DNA of 64,000 nucleotides from Myxococcaceae bacterium (GTDB lineage Bacteria; Myxococcota_A; Polyangia; Polyangiales; Ga0077539), in contig SCUS01000054.1 of assembly GCA_004297725.1 (NCBI GenBank), positions 51,595 through 115,594 of the forward strand. The letters are read 5' to 3'. How positions within the stretch are numbered: position 1 is the first letter of the stretch; each line of letters begins with the position of its first letter. The notes beneath the pieces are model-generated. The model did no database searches. It worked only from the letters and a program-made list of their open reading frames with translations, and was not told where the DNA came from. The position numbers and the translations under genes were made by a program. Shown piece by piece: positions 16,660 through 25,289 of this stretch.

Positions 16660-19341
16660 GTGAGCCCGTCGGACGACGTCGAGACCTCCGCCCCTCCCGC
16701 CCCGGCGCGCCGCGCTCCGGGCGCCGGAGCCGTGCTCTCCGAGCGCTACCGCCTCATGCAGCGCATCGCCACCGGAGGCTCGGCGGAGGTCTTCGAGGCC
16801 GAGCACACGGTGACGAAGCGCCGGGTGGCGGTGAAGGTGCTGCGCACCGACGTGCGGGGCGAGCTGGCGAGCGTAGAGCGCTTCTTCCGCGAGGCGAGCG
16901 CGTGCGCGGGCATCGACAGCGACCACATCGTCGCGGTGCTCGACTGCGATGTCGACAAGGCCACCGACGCGCCCTTCATCGTCATGGAACTCCTCCACGG
17001 AAAGGACCTCGCGCGCTTCGTCGCCGACACGCTCGCGCAGGGCACCCCCGTCCCGCCCTCCCTCGCGATGAACCTCCTCAAGCAGGTCGCCTCGGCGCTC
17101 GACAAGGTCCACGCGAGGGGCATCGTGCACCGCGACCTCAAGCCCGCGAACCTCTTCCTCACCTTCCCCAGCGACGGCCCGGCGAGGGTGAAGGTGCTCG
17201 ACTTCGGCATCGCCCGCATCGTCGCCGACGGCTCCGCCTCCGGCGGAGGGCGCATCGGCACGCCGCTCTACATGTCCGCCGAGCAGCTCTCCGGCCGCGC
17301 GGAGGTCACCCCCGCCGCGGACATCTGGTCCTTCTCGCTCATCGCCTACGAGCTCCTGGTGGGCCACCCCTACTGGGAGGGCAACACCGCCACGTCGCTC
17401 TTCGCGCGCATCCCCGACGCCACCGCCCGACCCCGCCCGACCGAGCTCGCCGCGCGCCACGGGGTGCACCTCCCCCGCGCCTTCGACCCCTGGCTCCTGC
17501 GCTGCATCGACCCCGATCCCGCTCGCCGCCCCAACACCGTGGGCGAGGCCCTCGGCGACCTGCTCCGGCTCTATGACCCGAAGGCCACGCAGCCCCCGAC
17601 GCGCGCCGCGGCGCCGCCCGCGCGCCTCGCCCCGCGCGCCTCGCCGCGACCCCCGCCGCCCTCGTCTCCCTCCCGACCGAGGGTCGAGCTCCCGATGCCC
17701 TCGTCCGCCCTGGCGCCTGCGCCCGCTCCGGTGTCTGCGCCCGTCGAAGACCCCACGCCCGTCGAGGCCGCCGCGCCCGCCGCCGCGCCTCGCAACCCCA
17801 CCCTGGAGCTCGACGACGAGGAGATCGAGGACCTCACCGAGACCTCCGACCTCCCCCGCGGCATCGAGGCTCCCCCGGTCGACCTGCTCGCCGACGCCCC
17901 GCCGGGGCCGACGCCCTCCGAGGCCCGCACCCGGCAGATGGCCCCGATCGCCCGCGACGACGACGAAGACCGTCGCCTCACCAGGCCGATGGCCCCCGTC
18001 GTGGCCGACCTCTTCGGCCCCGCCCTGCCCAGCGAGGCCCCGCCCGACGAGCGCGTGACCGCCGAGCTCCCGGCGGCGCACCGTCCGTCCTCCGCCACGC
18101 CCAGGGAGCGCTTCCTCTCGCCCGACCCCTCGCCGGAGAGCGAGGCCGCCGACGCCGTCGACACCCTCGGGGCCAACGTCGCCGCCGCGATGGAGTCGCC
18201 CGACGCCCCGCTGCCCGCGAGGCGCATCCCCCGCTCCGTCGAGCTCGCCTCCACGGCCCTGCTCCCGGTGCAGCCCCCCGTCGCCCCGGCCCAGGGCGTG
18301 AAGCCGACGATGCTGATCGCCGCCGCCGCGGTGACCGTCGGGCTCGCCGCCGCCGCGGGCTGGATCCTCTTCCGCGACCGACCGACGAGCTCGCACCATG
18401 GCCCCCGCGACGGCGTGTGGCGCAGCCCCAGCGCCTTCGAGAGCGCCTCCCTCGCGGCCACCACCTCCACATGGACGTCCGCCCTGCGCGCGCTCCACGC
18501 GGGCTCTGCACGGCTCTCCGGCGCCGACACCGCGCGCGTCCTGCACGCGCTCCTCGAGGCCCACCGGGCGGGCGTCGCGCTGCCCCCCGAGCGCCAGGTC
18601 GAGCTGCTCATCGCCCTCGACCGCCTCCGCACGCCGCGCGGCTGGGCCGCGGCCGACACCGCCGCCCCGGACGCCGAGTCCACCGCGTGGGCCGCGCTCG
18701 CCTACGCCTCGATGGCGGAGATCACCCAGGCCGACACCGCGCGCGTCCGGGTGGAGGTCGCCCGCGACGCCCTGCTCGCGCTGCAGCAGCCCGACGGGTC
18801 CTTCGACGACGTCGGCGACCCGGTGGCCTCGCCGCTGCGATCGACCGCCCTCGCCGTCACCGCCCTCCTCGCCTCGGAGTCCGCGCAGCGCTCCGCCAGC
18901 CCGGAAGCCGTCACCGCCCGCCGCCGCGCGGTCCACGTCCTGCGAGAGGCCCTCCAGCGCGCCGACCACCCGGTGTGGTCCGCGCCCCCTGCGCTCGACC
19001 TCGCGGTCGCCGCGCTCTGGTCCGCCCGCGCGCAGGCCCACGACGCCGACCCCTCCGACGCCACGATCGCAGGGCGCTACGTCGACCACCTGGGCGAGCG
19101 CTGCCCCGACCAGCGCTGCGTCGCGCTGCCCCCGATCGCCGACGCCCCGTGGATCCCCGGCTCGCTGGTCACCGCCGCCCGTCTGCTGCGCGACCCCTCC
19201 TCGCTGCCGTCGTCCTCGCAGCGCTCGCTCTCGGCCTTCATGCGCGCGGGCATCGCGGCGCTCGACCGCGATCGGGCGCACGTCGGCGACCTCCGCTGGC
19301 AGGCCGCGTCGCTCGTCGCGGCGAGCGCCGTGCAGCGCTGA
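16660..19341 (+). CDS. Ser/Thr protein kinase with membrane helix and alpha-helical output domain
   Basis: This 893-residue protein starts at a GTG. The kinase domain (about 25-300) has [29 protein letters not shown] near residue 156, VKVLDFGIAR and GTPLYMSAEQLSG. Residues 305-545 are a Pro/Ala/Asp-rich linker. One membrane helix lies at about 548-570 (TMLIAAAAVTVGLAAAAGWILF), so residues 575-893 should be outside the cytoplasm. That region is helical, with a RLRTPRGWAAAD ... LLALQQPDGSFDD ... STALAVTALL pattern resembling alpha/alpha-toroid repeats of prenyltransferase, terpene cyclase or alpha-2-macroglobulin TED folds. It could be a ligand sensor (inference). Confidence 0.87.
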   Translation: MSPSDDVETSAPPAPARRAPGAGAVLSERYRLMQRIATGGSAEVFEAEHTVTKRRVAVKVLRTDVRGELASVERFFREASACAGIDSDHIVAVLDCDVDKATDAPFIVMELLHGKDLARFVADTLAQGTPVPPSLAMNLLKQVASALDKVHARGIVHRDLKPANLFLTFPSDGPARVKVLDFGIARIVADGSASGGGRIGTPLYMSAEQLSGRAEVTPAADIWSFSLIAYELLVGHPYWEGNTATSLFARIPDATARPRPTELAARHGVHLPRAFDPWLLRCIDPDPARRPNTVGEALGDLLRLYDPKATQPPTRAAAPPARLAPRASPRPPPPSSPSRPRVELPMPSSALAPAPAPVSAPVEDPTPVEAAAPAAAPRNPTLELDDEEIEDLTETSDLPRGIEAPPVDLLADAPPGPTPSEARTRQMAPIARDDDEDRRLTRPMAPVVADLFGPALPSEAPPDERVTAELPAAHRPSSATPRERFLSPDPSPESEAADAVDTLGANVAAAMESPDAPLPARRIPRSVELASTALLPVQPPVAPAQGVKPTMLIAAAAVTVGLAAAAGWILFRDRPTSSHHGPRDGVWRSPSAFESASLAATTSTWTSALRALHAGSARLSGADTARVLHALLEAHRAGVALPPERQVELLIALDRLRTPRGWAAADTAAPDAESTAWAALAYASMAEITQADTARVRVEVARDALLALQQPDGSFDDVGDPVASPLRSTALAVTALLASESAQRSASPEAVTARRRAVHVLREALQRADHPVWSAPPALDLAVAALWSARAQAHDADPSDATIAGRYVDHLGERCPDQRCVALPPIADAPWIPGSLVTAARLLRDPSSLPSSSQRSLSAFMRAGIAALDRDRAHVGDLRWQAASLVAASAVQR

Positions 19342-19419
19342 TGGCGTAGGCCCTCGGCCGCTGGGGCGAACCCTGTCGGCCGAGCGATGGGAGAGGGAGT
19401 GAGGGGGAGGGAAGGAAGG

Positions 19420-19466
19420 GCCCCCCCGCGGCGCGCCTCAGACGAGGGCGCCGGCGGAGGGGGGAG
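19420..19466. terminator. GC-rich hairpin between convergent genes
   Basis: Between the stops at 19341 (plus) and 19470 (minus), a C7-GC-rich arm faces a GCGG-A-G6 arm around a loop of about 9 bases, with a few bulges. The position suits a bidirectional terminator. There is no T-tract on either side, so efficiency is doubtful. Confidence 0.35.
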
Positions 19467-19469
19467 CGA

Positions 19470-22400
19470 TCAGGGGCGGGTGACGTTGACCGAGTAGCTG
19501 CCCGACGCGGTGCCGGCCGTGCAGCCGTCGACGTAGAGCGTGTGCAGGCCGGCGCCCGCGGGGATGGTGGAGTTGATCGACGAGCGCAGGCCGCAGGCGA
19601 AGATGCCCGAGCCGCCGACGTCGTCGTTGCAGGTCGCGACCGCCGCGCGACCGGCGCTGCGCTGGTCGAGCTCGGTGTCCCAGCTCGCGCGGAAGCAGGT
19701 GCTCGCCGCGAAGGAGCCGCCCGCGAAGGCGCCGCAGGTGTACCAGTAGTAGGTGTTCTCCGGCCCGCCCGAGCAGCAGGTGCTGGTGATGCGACCGGTG
19801 CCCGAGGTGGAGCCCGCGAGCACCTGGCCGGAGCCCGCGTTGAGCGCGGTCAGCGCGCCGTTGCCCACCGGGAGGTGGTGGAAGCGGACGCTCGCCGCGC
19901 CGGAGGAGCAGCCCGAGAGCACCAGGTAGTAGGTGCCCGCGTCGAGGCGGACCATCACCTGCGACTGCAGCGTGGTGGAGCAGCCCGAGAGGCCGCCGTC
20001 GTCGTTGCACGCGAGGCCGTTGGTCAGGCCCGACGCGGTGATCGTGGTGCCGCCGCTGTTCTGGAAGAACAGGCTGGTGTCCCAGGCCGCGCCGATGGTG
20101 TCGGCGTAGACGACCTCAGGGGCGGTGAGCGTGAAGCGGTAGAACACGTCGTTGCCGCGGCTGCAGCCGCACGACGACGAGGCGCCCTCGTTGCGGGCGT
20201 TGGTGGTGTTCGCCGAGAGGATCGACGCCGGGCGGCTGGTGTCGATGACCGTGGCGGCCGTGCGGGTGTCGTTGGAGGGAGGGGTCACGCAGGCGCCGGC
20301 GCGGCAGAAGGTGCCGGTGCCGCACTGGCGGTTGCAGCCGCCGCAGTGGTTGTTGTCCGTCAGCGGGTCGATGCAGGTGCCGCAGTAGGTGCGGCCCGTG
20401 GCGCAGGTGCCCACGCCCACGCGGATCTGGTACGCGCCGGCCGAGCAGCCGTCCGCGATGACCGTGTGGAGCCCGGCGCCCGCGGGGAGCGTCGAGGTGA
20501 GGGTCGCGCGGGCGCCGCAGACGAAGCCCGTGTCGTCGTTGCAGACGTTGGGGCCGGCGGTGCGGCCGGGGCTGCGCTGCTCGAGCTCGTTGTCGATGGT
20601 GGTCGTGGTGCCGCAGGAGGTGGCGTAGAAGGTCGCCGCGGTCGCGCTGGGGCAGGTCACCCACCAGTACGAGTTGTCGGGGCCGCCGGTGCAGGTGCAG
20701 CTGGTGCTGGTGCTGGTGCCGGTGCCCGAGGTGGTGCCCGAGAGGGTCTGGACGGTGCTGGTCGGGTTGAGCTGCACCGACGGGCCGTTGCCGGCGGCGG
20801 TGTGCTGGAAGTGGATCATCGCGGGGCCCGAGGCGCAGCCCGAGAGGACGAGGTAGTAGGTGCCCGGGGCGAGGCGGGCGAGGATCTGGCTGGTGCGGCC
20901 GACGGAGCCGCCGCCGCAGAAGCCGAGGTCGTCATCGCAGGTGCGGCCGTTGGTCGTGCCCGCGTTGGTGATGTTCGCCCCGGTGGAGTTCTGAAGGAAC
21001 AGCGAGGTGTCCCAGGCGGTGCCGATGGTGTCGGCGTAGATGAGCTCCGGCGCGGTGAGCGTGAAGCGGAAGTACACGTCCTGGCCGGAGGTGCAGCTGC
21101 ACGTCGGGAAGGTGGTGTCGTTGGCCGCGTTGGTGGTGTCCGCGGCGAGGGTCTGGTTCGGCATGGCGAGGTTGATCACCGTCGCGCCGGTGCGCTGGTC
21201 GTTGGCCGGGGCGCTGCCGCTACGGCAGCCGCCGCCCACGCAGACCTGCCCCGTGGTGCAGGCGTTTCCGCAGCGGCCGCAGTTGGCGCGGTCGCTCTGG
21301 AAGTTGGCGCAGCGCGCGGAGGCGCCGGTGCCGCAGAGGGTCTGGCCGCTCGGGCAGGCGCAGGCGCCCGCGGCGCAGGTCTGGCCGCTGGCGCAGGCGT
21401 TGTCGCAGCGCCCGCAGTTGCTGCTGCTGGTCTGGGTGCTCACGCAGGTGGTGCCGCAGAGGGTCTGGCCGCTCGGGCAGGCGCAGGCGCCCGCGGAGCA
21501 GGTCTGGCCGGCGCGGCAGGCGGTGCCGCAGGCGCCGCAGTTGGCGCTGCTGGTCTGGGTGTTCACGCAGGCGGCGCCGCAGAGGGTCTGGCCGCTCGGG
21601 CAGGTGATGCCGCAGACGCCCGCGGTGCAGCTCTGGCCGCTCGGGCAGGCGGTGCCGCAGGCGCCGCAGTTGGTGTTGCTGGTCTGGGTGTTGACGCACG
21701 CCGCGCCGCACAGGGTCTGCCCCGTCGCGCAGGTGCAGACGCCCGCCGCGCAGCTCTGCCCGCTCGGGCAGGAGCGGGCGCAGGCGCCGCAGTTGGTGCC
21801 GCTGGTCTGGAGGTCGACGCAGGTGGAGCCGCAGCGGGTCTGGCCCGCGGGGCACGCCATGACGTCCATGACGCAGGCGCCGGCGCGGCACACGAGGCCC
21901 GACGCGCAGGCCATGCCGCAGGCGCCGCAGTTGGTGTTGTCCGTCTGCGTGTCGACGCAGGTGCCGCTGCAGCGGGTCTGGCCCGCCGGGCAGGTGGTGC
22001 CGTCGATGCAGGCGCCCGCGGTGCAGGTCTGGCCCGCGGTGCACGAGCGGCCGCACATCCCGCAGTTGGCGGCGTCGGTGTTGGTGTTGATGCAGGTGCC
22101 CGAGCAGTCGGTCTGGCCCGACGGGCACATCCGAGCGGCGCAGACGCCCGCGGTGCAGGCCTGGCCCGTGGGGCACGCGGTGCCGCAGGTGCCGCAGTTG
22201 CTGTTGTCGGTCTGCGCGTCGACGCACACGCCGGCGCAGGCGGTCTGCCCGCTCGGGCACATGGTGACCGCGCGGCAGGTGCCGGCCATGCAGGCCGAGC
22301 CGGCGCCGCAGGCCATGCCGCAGGCGCCGCAGTTGGTGGCGTCGGTCTGGGTGTCGACGCAGGCGCCGCCGCAGCTCGTCTGGCCGGTCGGGCAGGTCAT

Positions 22401-22760
22401 CGGGGTGGTGCAGGTGCCGGCCACGCAGGTCTGATCGGCGCCGCAGGCGTTGCCGCAGGAGCCGCAGTTGGCGGTGCTGGTGGTGGTGTCGACGCAGGCG
22501 CCGGAGCACTCGCTCTGGCCCGCGGCGCACATGCCGGCGTCAGCGGGGGGAGTGCCGGTGTCCTCGACGGGGTTGCCGGTGTCCTCGACGGGGTTGCCGG
22601 TGTCCTTGACGGGGTTGCCGGTGTCCGTCGGGGGGGTGCCGGTGTCCGTGTCGACGATGCCCGAGTCGTCGTCGGTCACCACCGCAGGGGGGTCTTCGGT
22701 ACAGCCTGCGCCAAGGGCCAGCGCGCACGCTGCCAGCCACCAGTTTCTCTTTCGAACCAT
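19470..22760 (-). CDS. Giant Cys-repeat (Stig1-like) lipoprotein
   Basis: This is a 1096-residue exported lipoprotein, probably displayed on the cell surface. The signal peptide ends in a lipobox (ALGAGC). A DTGNPVEDTG repeat linker follows, then ten tandem modules of about 43 residues of the form CPSGQTxCxxxCVxTQTxxxNCGxCGxACxxGQxCxAGxC, each with 8-9 cysteines likely in disulfides. Two copies of a roughly 270-residue beta module follow (both with WDTSLF, YYLVLSGC and PAGAGLHT), separated by an eleventh Cys module. The module resembles Stig1-type repeats, which automated pipelines often mislabel as tryptophan synthase alpha chain. The function is unknown; adhesion or matrix is a guess. Confidence 0.85.
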   Translation of the reverse strand: MVRKRNWWLAACALALGAGCTEDPPAVVTDDDSGIVDTDTGTPPTDTGNPVKDTGNPVEDTGNPVEDTGTPPADAGMCAAGQSECSGACVDTTTSTANCGSCGNACGADQTCVAGTCTTPMTCPTGQTSCGGACVDTQTDATNCGACGMACGAGSACMAGTCRAVTMCPSGQTACAGVCVDAQTDNSNCGTCGTACPTGQACTAGVCAARMCPSGQTDCSGTCINTNTDAANCGMCGRSCTAGQTCTAGACIDGTTCPAGQTRCSGTCVDTQTDNTNCGACGMACASGLVCRAGACVMDVMACPAGQTRCGSTCVDLQTSGTNCGACARSCPSGQSCAAGVCTCATGQTLCGAACVNTQTSNTNCGACGTACPSGQSCTAGVCGITCPSGQTLCGAACVNTQTSSANCGACGTACRAGQTCSAGACACPSGQTLCGTTCVSTQTSSSNCGRCDNACASGQTCAAGACACPSGQTLCGTGASARCANFQSDRANCGRCGNACTTGQVCVGGGCRSGSAPANDQRTGATVINLAMPNQTLAADTTNAANDTTFPTCSCTSGQDVYFRFTLTAPELIYADTIGTAWDTSLFLQNSTGANITNAGTTNGRTCDDDLGFCGGGSVGRTSQILARLAPGTYYLVLSGCASGPAMIHFQHTAAGNGPSVQLNPTSTVQTLSGTTSGTGTSTSTSCTCTGGPDNSYWWVTCPSATAATFYATSCGTTTTIDNELEQRSPGRTAGPNVCNDDTGFVCGARATLTSTLPAGAGLHTVIADGCSAGAYQIRVGVGTCATGRTYCGTCIDPLTDNNHCGGCNRQCGTGTFCRAGACVTPPSNDTRTAATVIDTSRPASILSANTTNARNEGASSSCGCSRGNDVFYRFTLTAPEVVYADTIGAAWDTSLFFQNSGGTTITASGLTNGLACNDDGGLSGCSTTLQSQVMVRLDAGTYYLVLSGCSSGAASVRFHHLPVGNGALTALNAGSGQVLAGSTSGTGRITSTCCSGGPENTYYWYTCGAFAGGSFAASTCFRASWDTELDQRSAGRAAVATCNDDVGGSGIFACGLRSSINSTIPAGAGLHTLYVDGCTAGTASGSYSVNVTRP
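21225..22529 (-). repeat. Ten tandem Cys-module coding repeats (about 130 bp each)
   Basis: The stretch encodes ten consecutive Cys-rich modules of the neighbouring lipoprotein gene. The units are 123-140 bases long; units 7 to 9 (about 21360-21730) are the most alike at DNA level, the outer ones more diverged. This suggests expansion from the middle of the array. No spacers, so this is not CRISPR. Confidence 0.8.
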
Positions 22761-22990
22761 AGGACAGTGATCTCCTCGCGTCGTCCCGCGCGTGACGATC
22801 ACCGCGGGAGCAAAGTCGGACGCCCTCTTCGGAGGAGCGCAGGAAACCCTGCGATCCCGAGGAAAGGGCGCCACTCGGGCGCACACATCCCATGATTCGG
22901 CGATGGACGGAAGAACCCCACGGGGGGGATGTCACTGACGGGCGGAGGGGGGATGGAGGCGGGGGGCGGAGGCTCGAGGGAGCCGTCGAC

Positions 22991-23263
22991 TCAGCCGAGG
23001 GCCTTGGTGAGCTCGCCGTTGATGCGCTCCTCGATCTTGCCCTTGAGCGCGCGCTGGATGAACGACAGCTCGATCTGCACGTGCACCGTGGTGTCGGAGA
23101 TGGCGAAGGTGCCGGTCGCGGGCTTGGTGATCTTGAACACGTCGCCGTCCCAGGCGCCCTGCAGCCCGATGCTGCCGCCGATGCGCTCCAGCACCTGGTT
23201 GACCTTCTCCTTGACCGCCGTCTTGCCGAGGGTGTGATTGCGGGTGATGTCGATCGCTGCCAT
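22991..23263 (-). CDS. Polyhydroxyalkanoic acid system family protein
   Basis: This 90-residue protein has the pattern of the PHA_gran_rgn family: IDITRNHTLGKTAVKEKVNQVLERIGGSIGL, then WDGDVFKITKPATGTFAI and TVHVQIELSFIQRALKGKIEERINGELTKALG. Members occur near polyhydroxyalkanoate granule genes in other bacteria, but no phaC, phaP or phaR is seen here, so the link to PHA is by family name only. The ATG is at 23263. The neighbours, a lipoprotein and a PLP decarboxylase, are on the same strand but separated by 230 and 95 bases. Confidence 0.8.
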   Translation of the reverse strand: MAAIDITRNHTLGKTAVKEKVNQVLERIGGSIGLQGAWDGDVFKITKPATGTFAISDTTVHVQIELSFIQRALKGKIEERINGELTKALG

Positions 23264-23358
23264 GGGGGGTTTACTCCTGAGGGTGACGGGTCGCCTCTCT
23301 CGTCGAGGGAGGATGAGGGTCGACCGCGGCGGACGGTCGCATCGGGGCGTCGGGGGCG

Positions 23359-24633
23359 TCAACCCGATCGCGCGGGGTCGAGCGCGGTCACCAGGGCGTC
23401 GATGTCCTCCTCGGTGGTCGAGGGGTTGGCCACGCAGGCCCTGAGCGCGGGCCAGCGCCCGGCCACCCGGGTGTCCGACACCCAGCCGGCGCCCTCGCGG
23501 CGCAGCCTCGCGGCCTCCTTCGCGGCCACCACCTTCCCCCGCCGCATCGCCTCGCTGGCGAAGCACACCACCGGCAGCGGACCTTCTCCGTAGAGGGTCC
23601 ACCCCCTCGCTCTCAGCGCCGAGCGCAGCCGCTCTCCCAGGGCCGCGCATCGCTCCACCCGCGTCGCGAGCCCGTCCCAGCCCTCCGCCGCCAGCAGCCC
23701 GAAGACCTTCAGTCCGCTCGCCCTGCGCGACCACTGGATCGTCGTCGCATAGGGGTGATCCCCCCCGGGCAGGTAGGGGGCGTCGACGGTGAACACGGCC
23801 TTCGCCAGCGCCGCGTGGGGAGAGAAGAACATCCCCGCTCCCTGCGCCACGCCCAGCCACTTGTGCGCGTCCCAGGTGAGCGAGTCGGCGCGCTCCACGC
23901 CTTCGAGGCAACGCTTCAGCGAGGGCGAGAGCAGCGCCCCGGCGCCCCACGCTCCGTCGACGTGCAGCCACAGCCCCTCGGCGGCCGCGAGCTCGGCCAG
24001 CGGCCCAAGCGGGTCGATGGCCCCGGTGCTGGTGCTCCCCGCGGTGGCCACGATCATCATCGGGCGCCGCCCCTGCGAGCGGTCGTCGGCGATGGCCCGC
24101 CGAAGGGCGCGGAGGTCCATCCGGAAGGAGCGGTCGCAGGCGACCTCGCGGCACCCGCTGCGCCCGAGGCCGGCGATCTGCACCGCGCGCAGCACCGAGC
24201 CGTGGGCCTCCGCCGAGCGGTACACCACGGGCCTCTCGGGGAGCGACGCGACGCCCTCCTCGACGCTCTCCGGGAAGGCCCGCGCGAGGGCGAAGAGCAC
24301 CGCCGTGAGGTTGGCCTCGGCGCCCCCGGTGGTGAAGGTCGCGTGGGGGTCGCGGGTCCATCCGACGAGGGCGGCGAGGGATCGCAGGACGTGGCGCTCC
24401 AGCTCGACGGCCATCGGGGCGGCGCCCCACACGGCGAGCGAGGGGTTGTGCATCGCGACCAGGGCCTCGACGGCCACGCCGCCGGGGTCGACGCGCGGCT
24501 GGAAGAGCCCGTAGTGGCGAGGGTGCGCGGCCTCGAGGGCGTAGGTGGAGAGCCAGCGGTGGAGGGCGGCGATCCAGTCGGCGTCGGCGACCGGCGCGCG
24601 GAAGTCCCACGGGGCGAGCTCGGCGCGGGCCAC
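23359..24633 (-). CDS. Group II PLP-dependent decarboxylase (aromatic amino acid/glutamate type)
   Basis: This PLP enzyme decarboxylates an amino acid to an amine. It shows TTGGAEANLTAV, EAHGSVLRA (the stacking-His region), VATAGSTSTGAIDP, LHVDGAWGAGALLSP and the Schiff-base lysine in LTWDAHKWLGVAQGAG. At 424 residues from the GTG at 24633 it is slightly short. The frame stays open and protein-like for about 35 more codons (including RADAWIESARERPLSHIPPP) back to the stop of the upstream gene at 24741, without ATG, GTG or TTG. The true start may therefore be a rare codon or the annotation may need revision. Substrate not predictable. Confidence 0.85.
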   Translation of the reverse strand: MARAELAPWDFRAPVADADWIAALHRWLSTYALEAAHPRHYGLFQPRVDPGGVAVEALVAMHNPSLAVWGAAPMAVELERHVLRSLAALVGWTRDPHATFTTGGAEANLTAVLFALARAFPESVEEGVASLPERPVVYRSAEAHGSVLRAVQIAGLGRSGCREVACDRSFRMDLRALRRAIADDRSQGRRPMMIVATAGSTSTGAIDPLGPLAELAAAEGLWLHVDGAWGAGALLSPSLKRCLEGVERADSLTWDAHKWLGVAQGAGMFFSPHAALAKAVFTVDAPYLPGGDHPYATTIQWSRRASGLKVFGLLAAEGWDGLATRVERCAALGERLRSALRARGWTLYGEGPLPVVCFASEAMRRGKVVAAKEAARLRREGAGWVSDTRVAGRWPALRACVANPSTTEEDIDALVTALDPARSG

Positions 24634-24740
24634 CGAGGGGGGAGGGATGTGAGAGAGGGGGCGCTCCCGGGCGGACTCGATCCACGCGTCGGCGCGGTCT
24701 CGGAGGGCGACCAGGAGGGAGACGAGGTCGGGGGGAGGAA

Positions 24741-25130
24741 TCAGGCCTTGGCGGCCTTGGCAGCGCGGGTCTTGCGAGAGCTGGCGACCTTCTTCGGGCG
24801 GGCGCGGCGCTCGGCGCTCTTCAGCTGATCCCAGAGGCGGGGAAGGGGGTGGCGCTCGAGGGAGGTCTTGTAGTCGCCGTCCTTGCCATGGCCCTCGGCG
24901 GTGGCGATGGCGGAGATGAGCTCCGCGCGCGACGCGAAGCGCTGGCCGACCTCGGTGAGCAGCGCGTGGAGGCGGACGAGCTGGCGGTTGGAGAGCCGGG
25001 CCCAGCCGTCTTCCTTGGAGAAGCGGTTGATCCAGAGGGCGTCGGTGGCGAGCGCCTTGACCTTCTCGACGAGCTCGGACTTCGAGCCGGCGAGGGTGAG
25101 GGCCTTGGCGATGGGGGCGTTGGTCGACAT
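24741..25130 (-). CDS. Small basic hypothetical protein
   Basis: This 129-residue cytoplasmic protein has a helical core (SKSELVEKVKALATDALWIN, LSNRQLVRLHALLTEVGQRF, SRAELISAIATAEGHGKDGD) and a Lys/Ala/Arg tail (RARPKKVASSRKTRAAKAAKA) like that of nucleoid proteins. I do not recognise the family. The ATG at 25130 is chosen; the open frame upstream to 26429 runs antisense to the HAD and aminotransferase genes. The downstream decarboxylase may be co-transcribed, since its in-frame extension abuts this stop. Confidence 0.7.
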   Translation of the reverse strand: MSTNAPIAKALTLAGSKSELVEKVKALATDALWINRFSKEDGWARLSNRQLVRLHALLTEVGQRFASRAELISAIATAEGHGKDGDYKTSLERHPLPRLWDQLKSAERRARPKKVASSRKTRAAKAAKA

Positions 25131-25289
25131 GGTGGCTGGTGCTTCCTTGGGTTCACGGGGGGCCGCTACTGGCCATGCCGCGTTAAGGGGCGCTGGAGCT
25201 ATCACGGCCGCTCTCCACGGCGCAAGTCCCCCGGTCGCGCGTGGGGGAGGCGCTTGAAACCTGTAGCGCCGGGGGTGTTCTATACGGAG

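Noticed and set aside
16432..19281. 949-codon open frame antisense to the large kinase gene
   Set aside because: Composition is Gly/Arg/Asp-rich nonsense, while the plus strand has all kinase motifs in order.
21225..22529. Regular DNA repeats suggesting a CRISPR array
   Set aside because: Units are about 130 bp, coding and contiguous, with no short identical repeats and unique spacers; no cas genes.
19542..22895. 1117-codon plus-strand frame opposite the Cys-repeat gene
   Set aside because: The repeated Ala/Gly/Val pattern is the mirror of the Cys-module repeats; the minus strand has signal peptide, lipobox and regular Cys spacing.
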